Notes under the pieces: model-generated | What the model saw: only the letters and a program-made list of their open reading frames with translations | What the model was told of the DNA's origin: nothing | The model's database searches: none | Position numbers and translations under genes: made by a program | In this document: positions 1 to 6,313 of the stretch, in pieces | Layout: each line of letters begins with the position of its first letter | Numbering within the stretch: the first letter of the stretch is position 1 | Assembly: GCA_945788545.1 (NCBI GenBank) | Contig: CALZMK010000071.1 | Location: 1 to 7,106 of the forward strand | DNA from: an uncultured Prevotella sp. | Lineage (GTDB): Bacteria; Bacteroidota; Bacteroidia; Bacteroidales; Bacteroidaceae | Direction of reading: 5' to 3' | DNA length: 7,106 bases

Positions 1-307
1 TCTGTTGTCTTGCATCAATATTTACAGAAGGATTAATCTCAAGAAGTCTGCCCTTAAGAGCTTCCACCTTCACCTGTCCAACAGTCTTGGTCGTAGCCAT
101 AGCCTGACGATTGATGTTTGTTATGCACACCTTGTCGCTATCCACGATTGTAATATGCCCTACTCCCGAGCGCACAAGACTTTCGGCACACCATGATCCT
201 ACTCCACCCACACCGAAAACAATAACCCTCAGTGAGGCAAGTCGCTTCATGCCATCCTCTCCCATCAGCAGCAAACTTCTATTAAATATCTCTCTGTCAG
301 TATTCAT
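1..307 (-). CDS. tcdA: tRNA threonylcarbamoyladenosine dehydratase TcdA, 5' part only (cut by window edge)
   Basis: This is the first 102 codons of a ThiF/E1-superfamily protein reading off the left edge; the start is ATG at 307-305 and no stop is reached. Visible features are the nucleotide-binding glycine motif GVGGVG at residues 32-37, preceded by hydrophobic strand LRVIVF, then IVDSDKVCITNINRQ near residues 54-68. The VC(I/V)TNxNRQ stretch closely matches the E. coli TcdA (YgdL/CsdL) region as I recall it. TcdA uses ATP to cyclise t6A at position 37 of ANN-decoding tRNAs into ct6A, in the cytoplasm. The family is usually about 240-270 residues, so more than half lies outside the window. 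The upstream ATG at 314-312 is out of frame. A Bacteroidota promoter lies directly upstream (333-340) with a very short leader. Other ThiF-family members (MoeB, ThiF, HesA) are possible, but the N-terminal layout and the NRQ region favour TcdA. Confidence 0.88.
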   Translation of the reverse strand, partial: MNTDREIFNRSLLLMGEDGMKRLASLRVIVFGVGGVGSWCAESLVRSGVGHITIVDSDKVCITNINRQAMATTKTVGQVKVEALKGRLLEINPSVNIDARQQ

Positions 308-332
308 TTCTCATTTATGTATTAATATGATG

Positions 333-366
333 CAAAGATACAAAAAAACATTGAAAAAAATACAAA
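333..366 (-). promoter_or_regulatory. Predicted Bacteroidota sigma-A promoter for tcdA
   Basis: Read on the minus strand, TATCTTTG at 340-333 is an exact match to the Bacteroidota -7 consensus TAnnTTTG. A TTTG at 366-363 could serve as the -33 element, but the 22-bp spacer is longer than the usual 19-20 bp. Transcription would begin near 326-327, leaving a leader of only about 20 nt before the tcdA ATG at 307. The match and position are seen directly; promoter activity is inferred. Confidence 0.6.
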
Positions 367-402
367 CAAGAAGATATTATTAAGAAAAAAACAAAAAAAA
401 TA

Positions 403-432
403 TTGCCATTACACATTTTTGGAGTATATTTG
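403..432 (+). promoter_or_regulatory. Predicted Bacteroidota sigma-A promoter for guaD
   Basis: TTG at 403-405 and TATATTTG at 425-432 are separated by exactly 19 bp, which is the classic Bacteroidota -33/-7 arrangement (TTTG, about 19 bp, TAnnTTTG). Transcription should begin around 438-440, about 30 nt upstream of the guaD ATG at 470. This promoter decides the guaD start: the in-frame ATG at 419 lies inside the promoter and would not be in the transcript. The A-rich stretch just upstream (384-400) could act as an UP-like or curved element. Confidence 0.72.
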
Positions 433-469
433 CAAGAAAATACACTCAACAATAAATATCAGAAGAAAT

Positions 470-937
470 ATGAACAAGAAAGAACTTATGGCAAGAGCGA
501 TACTACTATCCAAAGAGAGTGTGGAATGCGGTGGAGGTCCATTCGGTGCAGTCATTGCACGTAATGGTGAGATAGTGGCGGAGGCGTCCAACAGAGTAAC
601 CATCGATTGTGATCCTACCGCCCATGCCGAGGTGTCGGCAATACGCAAGGCCTCCAAAGTATTAGGTACTTTCAACCTCAGCGGTTGTGAGATTTTCACC
701 TCGTGCGAACCATGCCCGATGTGCCTCGGTGCTATCTATTGGGCACATCTCGACAAGATTTACTTCGCTAATAACCGCAAGGATGCCGCCAATATTGGTT
801 TTGACGATGATTTCATATATAAGGAAATAGCACTCACTCCCGAGGAAAGACAAAAGCCTTCGGAGATTCTCATGAGAGAGGAAGCTCTGAAGGCCTTTGA
901 GATGTGGAGGGAAAAAGGGGATAAGACCGAGTATTGA
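470..937 (+). CDS. guaD: Guanine deaminase (small, cytidine-deaminase-fold type)
   Basis: A 155-residue zinc enzyme that hydrolyses guanine to xanthine and ammonia in purine salvage/catabolism, in the cytoplasm. It belongs to the CDA/TadA-fold family and resembles Bacillus subtilis GuaD (156 residues) along its whole length as I recall it. The zinc and catalytic motif HAE is at residues 52-54 (His52, Glu54), and PCPMC at 81-85 supplies Cys82 and Cys85. GuaD-type rather than tRNA-deaminase traits are GGGPFGAVI near 21-29, DPTAHAE, CLGAIYWA at 85-92, GFDDDFIYKEI at 110-120 (an Asp in this segment takes part in catalysis in GuaD) and a C-terminal Tyr155, which in the B. subtilis enzyme closes the partner active site. 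The start chosen is ATG at 470, because 419 falls inside the promoter and would add 17 residues with no family counterpart. The gene appears to be transcribed alone, ending at the hairpin 940-960. Main alternative: a TadA paralogue, less likely. Confidence 0.9.
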   Translation: MNKKELMARAILLSKESVECGGGPFGAVIARNGEIVAEASNRVTIDCDPTAHAEVSAIRKASKVLGTFNLSGCEIFTSCEPCPMCLGAIYWAHLDKIYFANNRKDAANIGFDDDFIYKEIALTPEERQKPSEILMREEALKAFEMWREKGDKTEY

Positions 938-939
938 GG

Positions 940-960
940 ATTGCCAGCAAAACTGGCAAT
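940..960. terminator. Hairpin between convergent guaD and ispF, possible bidirectional terminator
   Basis: ATTGCCAG (940-947), loop CAAAA (948-952), CTGGCAAT (953-960) forms a perfect 8-bp inverted repeat with a 5-nt loop. It begins 3 nt after the guaD stop (935-937) and ends 8 nt before the ispF stop (969-971), filling the 31-bp gap. No T-run follows on either strand, so it is not a textbook intrinsic terminator. Its position at the meeting point of two convergent units suggests transcript 3'-end formation or stabilisation for both. Confidence 0.6.
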
Positions 961-968
961 AACGATGG

Positions 969-1445
969 CTATTTCTGAATGAGGACAGTTGCGTAGGCAC
1001 TGATACCTTCCTCGCGTCCTGTAAAGCCGAGTTTCTCGGTTGTTGTCGCCTTGATTGATACATCGTCCTCATCACAGCCTATTATGGAGGCGAGGCATGA
1101 CTTCATATCAGGGATATGTGGATTCATTTTCGGTCTCTCAGCACATATCGTGGCATCGATATTTCCAACGGTGTAGCCCTTTGTGGCAATGAGTTCCACA
1201 GTCTTCTTTAAGAGAATCTTACTGTCGATGTCGAGAGTGTCGGCAGATGTATCAGGAAAATGATAACCAATATCCCGCATGTTTGCGGCACCCAAGAGGG
1301 CATCGCATATAGCATGTATCAACACGTCGGCATCACTGTGACCCAACAGTCCCAACTTATGCTCTATCTTTATTCCACCCATCCACAAGTCGCGACCTTC
1401 CACCAACTTATGAACATCAAATCCAAAACCAACCCTAATTTTCAT
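969..1445 (-). CDS. ispF: 2-C-methyl-D-erythritol 2,4-cyclodiphosphate synthase IspF
   Basis: A 158-residue cytoplasmic enzyme of the MEP isoprenoid pathway that cyclises CDP-methylerythritol 2-phosphate to MEcPP with loss of CMP; the family acts as a trimer with a divalent metal at each interface. The metal ligands are visible: Asp10 and His12 in GFGFDVH, and His44 within the signature SDADVLIHAICDALLGA (37-53). DIGYHFPDT follows at 58-66. The C-terminal TTTEKLGFTGREEGI carries the conserved Thr/Glu residues that bind the CMP phosphates. Length is normal for the family (about 155-160). The start chosen is ATG at 1445-1443, giving MKIRVGFGFDVH; a TTG two codons upstream (1451-1449) is in frame but not needed. 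It is the last gene of the FAH-porU-porV-ispF run, 74 bp after porV, with no clear promoter of its own in that gap. Confidence 0.95.
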   Translation of the reverse strand: MKIRVGFGFDVHKLVEGRDLWMGGIKIEHKLGLLGHSDADVLIHAICDALLGAANMRDIGYHFPDTSADTLDIDSKILLKKTVELIATKGYTVGNIDATICAERPKMNPHIPDMKSCLASIIGCDEDDVSIKATTTEKLGFTGREEGISAYATVLIQK

Positions 1446-1519
1446 TTGCAATGAAATAATTTTAAATATTAATGAATTAAACTATTAAAGTTTCCCTTTA
1501 CAGCTTGATTTTCAGCGCG

Positions 1520-2686
1520 CTAACGTCTAAACAAGTCCTTAATACCATCCATATCGAAGGTGAGGGAGAAACGTAGGGTTTGGTCGAGTGGATTGCTCTG
1601 AGCCGTAGATATAACATAACCCACGTCGAGCGAGAACACATTCATCTTGAATCCTCCACCGACGGTGAAATACTTGCGATTACCCTTGTTTGCACTCTCG
1701 TGATGATAACCACCACGGATAGAGAACTGGTCATGATACACATATTCTGCACCCACACTCCATTGTATCTCCTGCAACTCCTCCTTGAATCCCCCCGGAG
1801 CGTCGCTGAAACTCTTGAAGATACCTGATATGGAACTCACATTACTATATTCCTCGATGATTCGCGCCTGATAGTCGGCACTGCTCTCGCCCTCTTGCTG
1901 CACTGGCACAGTGGGCACCAACAACTTGTTGGCATCGGCTGATATAGAGAATCGATTGTATTCATCCACCGGAATGAGCAGTGAGGCACCAATACGAAGG
2001 TTGGCAGGAATAAACTGACTACGGTCATCACCATAATATGATATTTTGCTACCAATGTTGCTGATGTTCATACCAAGACCCAGCTGACATTCCCTACTAC
2101 CCATGTTGAAATAGTTGTTGTAGTACATCGCCAGGTCAGCGGCAAAAGCAGATGCCGGTTTAGAGTCCTCCTCATAGTTATAGCGCAGGTCAGAATAAAT
2201 CCATCTGATGCCGGCTGCGATAGAGAATTTCTCACTTAGCATAAGCGAATAAGCCACATCAAGCGACATTTCATAGGGTTTTACAGTCATTGCATTCTCG
2301 TCTTGCGAGGTATAAACCTCTCCGAGCGAGAAATATCTCAGAGAACCGCTCACTGCACTGTAGTCGCCGATACGGTAGTATCCTGCCACATAAGCCAGGT
2401 CGATGTCGTTCACCAACTGCCTCAACCATGGAGTGTAGTTGAGCGAAATGCCCGATCGACTAATGCAAAACGGATACTTGGCGGGATTCCAAAACTGCGA
2501 GTTAACGTCAGGGTCGGTAGCGGCACCCACATCACCCATACCCGCTGACCTTGCGTCGGGGGCGATGGTCTGGGATATCACAGCATGCTCAACAGGATTA
2601 AACTGATTGAGTTTGTCATCCTCAGCAGCCACCTTGAGCGTCACGAACAGAGTCGCCAACGCTAATAGTATTCTTGTTCTTGTCAT
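1520..2686 (-). CDS. porV: Type IX secretion system outer-membrane protein PorV (LptO)
   Basis: A 388-residue outer-membrane beta-barrel of the FadL-like PorV family; P. gingivalis PorV is about the same length. In the T9SS, PorV receives folded cargo from the SprA translocon, presents it to PorU and anchors PorU at the cell surface. The N-terminus has two arginines followed by a hydrophobic run (residues 6-17) and a likely signal peptidase I site VAA|E at 21/22. The family's N-terminal plug-like segment is recognisable at 42-70, with DARSAGMGDVGAAT and WNPAK. Further family patterns are NISNIGSKISY (207-217), PANLRIGASLL (227-237) and DANKLLVPT (251-259). The C-terminus TLRFSLTFDMDGIKDLF is typical of PorV, with alternating aromatic/hydrophobic strand residues. 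A long polar segment at about 262-306 is probably an extracellular loop. The start is ATG at 2686-2684, 57 bp after the porU stop, consistent with co-transcription. PorQ or PorP are alternatives, but the length, C-terminus and porU linkage favour PorV. Confidence 0.94.
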   Translation of the reverse strand: MTRTRILLALATLFVTLKVAAEDDKLNQFNPVEHAVISQTIAPDARSAGMGDVGAATDPDVNSQFWNPAKYPFCISRSGISLNYTPWLRQLVNDIDLAYVAGYYRIGDYSAVSGSLRYFSLGEVYTSQDENAMTVKPYEMSLDVAYSLMLSEKFSIAAGIRWIYSDLRYNYEEDSKPASAFAADLAMYYNNYFNMGSRECQLGLGMNISNIGSKISYYGDDRSQFIPANLRIGASLLIPVDEYNRFSISADANKLLVPTVPVQQEGESSADYQARIIEEYSNVSSISGIFKSFSDAPGGFKEELQEIQWSVGAEYVYHDQFSIRGGYHHESANKGNRKYFTVGGGFKMNVFSLDVGYVISTAQSNPLDQTLRFSLTFDMDGIKDLFRR

Positions 2687-2743
2687 TATTCTATTAATTA
2701 CCTTTGAATGATACTTGTCTATATGATAAAACGATTGAATGAG

Positions 2744-5700
2744 TTATTTATTGCTTAACACAACCAGTTTCTTAGCCTTGGAAGCATACACACCCTCTGT
2801 AGTGGTGATGCGTGCCCTATATAGATATACGCCTGTGTTCATAGCAGAACCGCCTGCCGTGCATGCATCCCATCTCACAATAGTAGTGTTGCCCGAAGCC
2901 ACCTCGGTCGTTGTCGTTGTCGCCAGTTTGCGTCCCGAGAGATCAAAAATCTCAATCTCCACATTCACCTGTGCTCCCGCCCTGTCGTGGGTAACTATGA
3001 ATGTGGCTGTGCTGCGCACTGGGTTCTCGCTCACGTTGATGTCATATACACTTGGCATCGACTTATCGTCCACCACAAACGAGAGTTCAGCTATTGATGA
3101 GTTGTTTAGCACATCCCACGAGCGGAACATCAATTTGTGTTCGCCCTCGGTGAGGGTCGGCATCAAGAATCCCACCTTTCCGCTCTGATAGCTGCCGTAG
3201 TCAAAGCTAAACGAGTCGTTAAGGTCGTATGTCATTGTAGTCTTTCCGTCTATTATGAGAGTCATGTTATGCCCAATTCCCTGTCCAGTTGCGTTGATAC
3301 CACTTTCGTCATATAACTCGGCAATAAAATATGGAGTAGCGTTCACCTTGCCTCCGTTCATAAACGAAGGTGAGTTGAGATAGCAGAACACCGAAGGCCC
3401 AATGGAATCGAGAGGCAAATCTCCCGTTCCGTTGAAAGCCACTCCGCCACATGTCCCGTTTATTTGTATTCTTCCATTGCCACTGTTGGCAAAAACCACA
3501 ATCCGGCCCTCACCTTCTGTATATGGGATATCCTTGGGCACCACAAACTCAAAGGCAAACTTTCCGTCATTAGCAGCAGTCTGTCCCTTGTATATAGTAG
3601 ATGTGCGATCGATATATTCAAATGCAGTCTCCGCACCATCGCTCGATGTGTTCTGTAGTCGGCAGACCACATTTTCCTCCGCACCCTGCACAATAGCCGT
3701 GAGTGTTCCGTTGAATGATGTGTCACTCATGCTTCCGGTCACTTTCACCTTGTCGCCCGCCCTCAGTGTCATGAGTTCGCCACTACCCACAGTTTGGTTG
3801 TTGATACTATCTATAGTCATTCCCGTGGTTGGCAGATTCAGCTTTATCGCAGGATCACCAAGAAGCGTGTATTGAAGTTTATTGGCACTAAGATCTGCAT
3901 AACCCATTCCCGATGTGATCTCAGTTACCATTCCCGCCAACGAAGCCTTTGCTATGCGTGCTGCCTCACCAATGGCCACTGGCTTGCCGTTGTATTCCGA
4001 CAACACCGCCTTGGTGAAGAGCTGGTTCATATAACTGTTCTGCAACTGATACACGGTGCGTGTTGTGCCAAAGAAGGCGATTGCCCCTCCATGTTCGTTG
4101 AAGATGGCAGCCTCTCCGATATTGTCTTGCAGTCCGTCGAATGGCAGAATGTCGCAGGCTGCAGTCACCCAAAGCGGCATAACCTTCGACTCGATGCCAC
4201 TGAAGTCGGCTATTTTCACCACTGCCTCATGCGACAATTGATTGGGACCTCCATGTCCGCTGTAGTTCATTATCAGCGCTCCGTCTGCCATATACTTTGT
4301 TATGAGGTCTCGCGCCTCTGGGAAAGTATTTCCAGTGGACGATTTCTCCAATTTGTATGCATCCCACATAATCTTCTTAACATCGAGAGCCGGCTGCGTA
4401 GCTGCAATCACTTTCGATACATTGTCGGCATCAATCATGTGAGCGTTATTGTTACCGTCGTCACCCATCACCACAACGGTGTTCTGCCATACCCCGGGGT
4501 TTGGATTCTCGCCGTATTCAATTATCTTATCCACCATCAACTTTGCCTCGACATCATTTCTCACTGGCAGTCGCCCTACAGCCACATCGGGTTTTCCCGT
4601 ACAGTTATTGTAGTTTCCATCCACCTGAATTTCCTCTCCGTCGTCGAGCATACAATAGAAGTCGTCCGACACGAAACAGGCCACATCATTGAGAGAGTTC
4701 TCGCTCTCGAAGCACAGCAGGAAGTCGTCGGGACTTTGCTTGCTCCATCCTGGCGTAAGCATTCGGTTGTCCCATGCCCCGTCACCAAAAAGCAACAGAT
4801 ACTTGGGAGCCTCATCTGCTGTAGCAGCACGATCGTATAGCATCTTCATGTATCTGCGATAGGCAGTGGCATCAGGCGTACCGCTCGAAAACTCGTTAAA
4901 CAGTTCGTCAGCAGGAACAATGTTCACCGTCATTGCGTCGTGCGTACGATGATATTCGGCGAGTCTCTCGGCTTGTTGTCTCTGTTTCTGGGTTGTGGGG
5001 ATGATAATCACCATATCCGCTATCGGGTCGGCATGATGATTCTGGTTGGTTATGCCATATACATACTCAGCCGTAGGGAACTGACCCGACGAAAGACGAG
5101 GCGTGGGCAGCACTGCGCTTGATGTCATCGAGATATAGTCGAGACGCATCGTGGCCGATCCATTTTGGGTGATGGTCACCTTGTTATCGCCGTTTACGAT
5201 GTTCTCAAGTGATAATGTATATACGACGAGAGATGCTGCATCATATGATCCTCGTGAGGGGATATTTATTGTGAATGTTGTGTCGTTGACAGTCACGATT
5301 GCCGCTGTGGCTGCATCAGCAGTGATGGCCACCGTCATCTTTCCTTTTCCGTCGGTCGTCTGCAGATTTAGCGTATATTCCCTCCCCTCGGCATTGTCGA
5401 TTGTGCGACTGTCATACAGGTGTCTGCCACCACTAAACCATGCATAGTCATCCACCTCATACAGGGCGTGTGTGGGTTGGATAGCATTGATGTCGCCATC
5501 CGGATAAAGCGATGCTACGAAGGACGCGCTGTCAGCAATGAGCGGTTCGGTTTCGCCCTCGGTTATGAAATAATAACCACAATCAGAATATGTATTGCGC
5601 ACGCGCGTGCCGTCGGCTTTCCACGACACTGGTCCTTGGGCATAAAACAGTTTTCGACCAGCCGTAGCGAATGTGGAAATCTCCTTGAGGTCGTCGGTCT

Positions 5701-6313
5701 CTACGAGATAGTCGGCAGTGAGTTTCTCCGGCTGCAGAGCTCCTCCATATCCATACACCTTCACCTTTGCCAAGTCACTGAATCCCGCACTTCTGATTAC
5801 GTCAGAGGTAATCTGATGTATTCCACTCTCGCTCACCCTTATTTTCGCCCATCGTCCTTCTCTCAGCACACTGTTCTCGGCATATCTCTCGGCGGCTCCC
5901 GCTCTTGTAGCGGCACCATGCCTTGGCGACTTGCGCACGAGATTAAGACCGAAGCTCACCATCTTCTGGTATCTACCATCGCGATACACCACAGGCAAAA
6001 GCCACACGTCCATCTTGCCGACCTTCCTCTCCACCGACAATGTGGAGTGCACCACGGGCAGTTCGGGCAGTGAGTCATTCATCAACGCCTTCAGTCTGCT
6101 GATGTCTCCTCTGCTCATATCTATAAATTGCGGATATGTGAGTTCCACGTCGTATGCTGCACTCTGATAGTCAGCTCCAAGATCGAATGAATGGTTGAAT
6201 ATGGGCAAACGATCTCCAATCCTCACCTCATCAGCGGTCAGGTTAAAATATTGCGCCCTTGATGTCGCAAATCCCAAGACGGCAACAAGTGCCAATACAA
6301 TCAGTTTCTTCAT
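2744..6313 (-). CDS. porU: Type IX secretion system sortase PorU (gingipain-type C25 peptidase)
   Basis: A 1189-residue surface protease that cleaves the C-terminal signal from T9SS cargo and joins the cargo to anionic LPS. The signal peptide is residues 1-20, with probable cleavage SRA|Q at 20/21. An N-terminal region (21-about 425) precedes the C25 caspase-like domain (about 430-825). Within it are LLLFGDGAWDNR (506-517), DVAVGRLPVRND (576-587), YSGHGG (684-689) with catalytic His687, and TAACD with nucleophile Cys720; I checked both codons in the DNA at 4253-4255 and 4154-4156. The 33-residue His-Cys spacing equals that recalled for P. gingivalis PorU (His657/Cys690; 1158 aa). LLGDPAIKL (817-825) closes the domain. 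Beta-rich Ig-like modules (about 830-1085) and a C-terminal domain of T9SS CTD type (about 1089-1189: NPV at 1097, IFDLSGRKL, GVYLYRA) follow; in known PorU this CTD is retained. The start ATG (6313-6311) overlaps the upstream stop by ATGA, implying translational coupling. Confidence 0.95.
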   Translation of the reverse strand: MKKLIVLALVAVLGFATSRAQYFNLTADEVRIGDRLPIFNHSFDLGADYQSAAYDVELTYPQFIDMSRGDISRLKALMNDSLPELPVVHSTLSVERKVGKMDVWLLPVVYRDGRYQKMVSFGLNLVRKSPRHGAATRAGAAERYAENSVLREGRWAKIRVSESGIHQITSDVIRSAGFSDLAKVKVYGYGGALQPEKLTADYLVETDDLKEISTFATAGRKLFYAQGPVSWKADGTRVRNTYSDCGYYFITEGETEPLIADSASFVASLYPDGDINAIQPTHALYEVDDYAWFSGGRHLYDSRTIDNAEGREYTLNLQTTDGKGKMTVAITADAATAAIVTVNDTTFTINIPSRGSYDAASLVVYTLSLENIVNGDNKVTITQNGSATMRLDYISMTSSAVLPTPRLSSGQFPTAEYVYGITNQNHHADPIADMVIIIPTTQKQRQQAERLAEYHRTHDAMTVNIVPADELFNEFSSGTPDATAYRRYMKMLYDRAATADEAPKYLLLFGDGAWDNRMLTPGWSKQSPDDFLLCFESENSLNDVACFVSDDFYCMLDDGEEIQVDGNYNNCTGKPDVAVGRLPVRNDVEAKLMVDKIIEYGENPNPGVWQNTVVVMGDDGNNNAHMIDADNVSKVIAATQPALDVKKIMWDAYKLEKSSTGNTFPEARDLITKYMADGALIMNYSGHGGPNQLSHEAVVKIADFSGIESKVMPLWVTAACDILPFDGLQDNIGEAAIFNEHGGAIAFFGTTRTVYQLQNSYMNQLFTKAVLSEYNGKPVAIGEAARIAKASLAGMVTEITSGMGYADLSANKLQYTLLGDPAIKLNLPTTGMTIDSINNQTVGSGELMTLRAGDKVKVTGSMSDTSFNGTLTAIVQGAEENVVCRLQNTSSDGAETAFEYIDRTSTIYKGQTAANDGKFAFEFVVPKDIPYTEGEGRIVVFANSGNGRIQINGTCGGVAFNGTGDLPLDSIGPSVFCYLNSPSFMNGGKVNATPYFIAELYDESGINATGQGIGHNMTLIIDGKTTMTYDLNDSFSFDYGSYQSGKVGFLMPTLTEGEHKLMFRSWDVLNNSSIAELSFVVDDKSMPSVYDINVSENPVRSTATFIVTHDRAGAQVNVEIEIFDLSGRKLATTTTTEVASGNTTIVRWDACTAGGSAMNTGVYLYRARITTTEGVYASKAKKLVVLSNK

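Noticed and set aside
419..469. An upstream ATG that would extend GuaD by 17 residues
   Set aside because: The -7 element TATATTTG at 425-432 lies inside this stretch, and the extra residues have no counterpart in the family as I know it.
470..937. tRNA-specific adenosine deaminase TadA as the identity of the CDA-fold gene
   Set aside because: The CLGAIYWA and GFDDDFIYKEI segments and the C-terminal Tyr match guanine deaminase better than TadA.
662..1075. A 137-codon leftward open frame across guaD, the hairpin and the ispF 3' end
   Set aside because: It overlaps two well-identified genes and crosses the terminator hairpin; the translation has no family resemblance.
1446..1451. In-frame TTG start two codons upstream of the ispF ATG
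   Set aside because: ATG at 1445-1443 gives the standard IspF N-terminus; a rarer start codon adding two residues is unnecessary.
1479..1493. Small inverted repeat AAACT-ATTAA-AGTTT in the porV-ispF gap
   Set aside because: A 5-bp A/T-rich stem is too weak to call a terminator and is expected by chance in AT-rich DNA.
2699..2706. TACCTTTG on the plus strand in the porU-porV gap, a possible antisense promoter into porU
   Set aside because: About three or four TAnnTTTG matches are expected by chance on both strands of 7.1 kb, and there is no TTTG at the right spacing (candidates are 16 or 22 bp away).
3794..4840. A 348-codon open frame on the plus strand
   Set aside because: It lies wholly antisense to the porU catalytic domain, whose motifs and active-site codons are verified on the other strand. 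The translation is rich in His, Cys and Ser, with no recognisable motif and no promoter.
5420..6073. A 217-codon open frame on the plus strand
   Set aside because: It is antisense to the porU N-terminal region. There is no recognisable motif, and a composition typical of a complementary-strand shadow.
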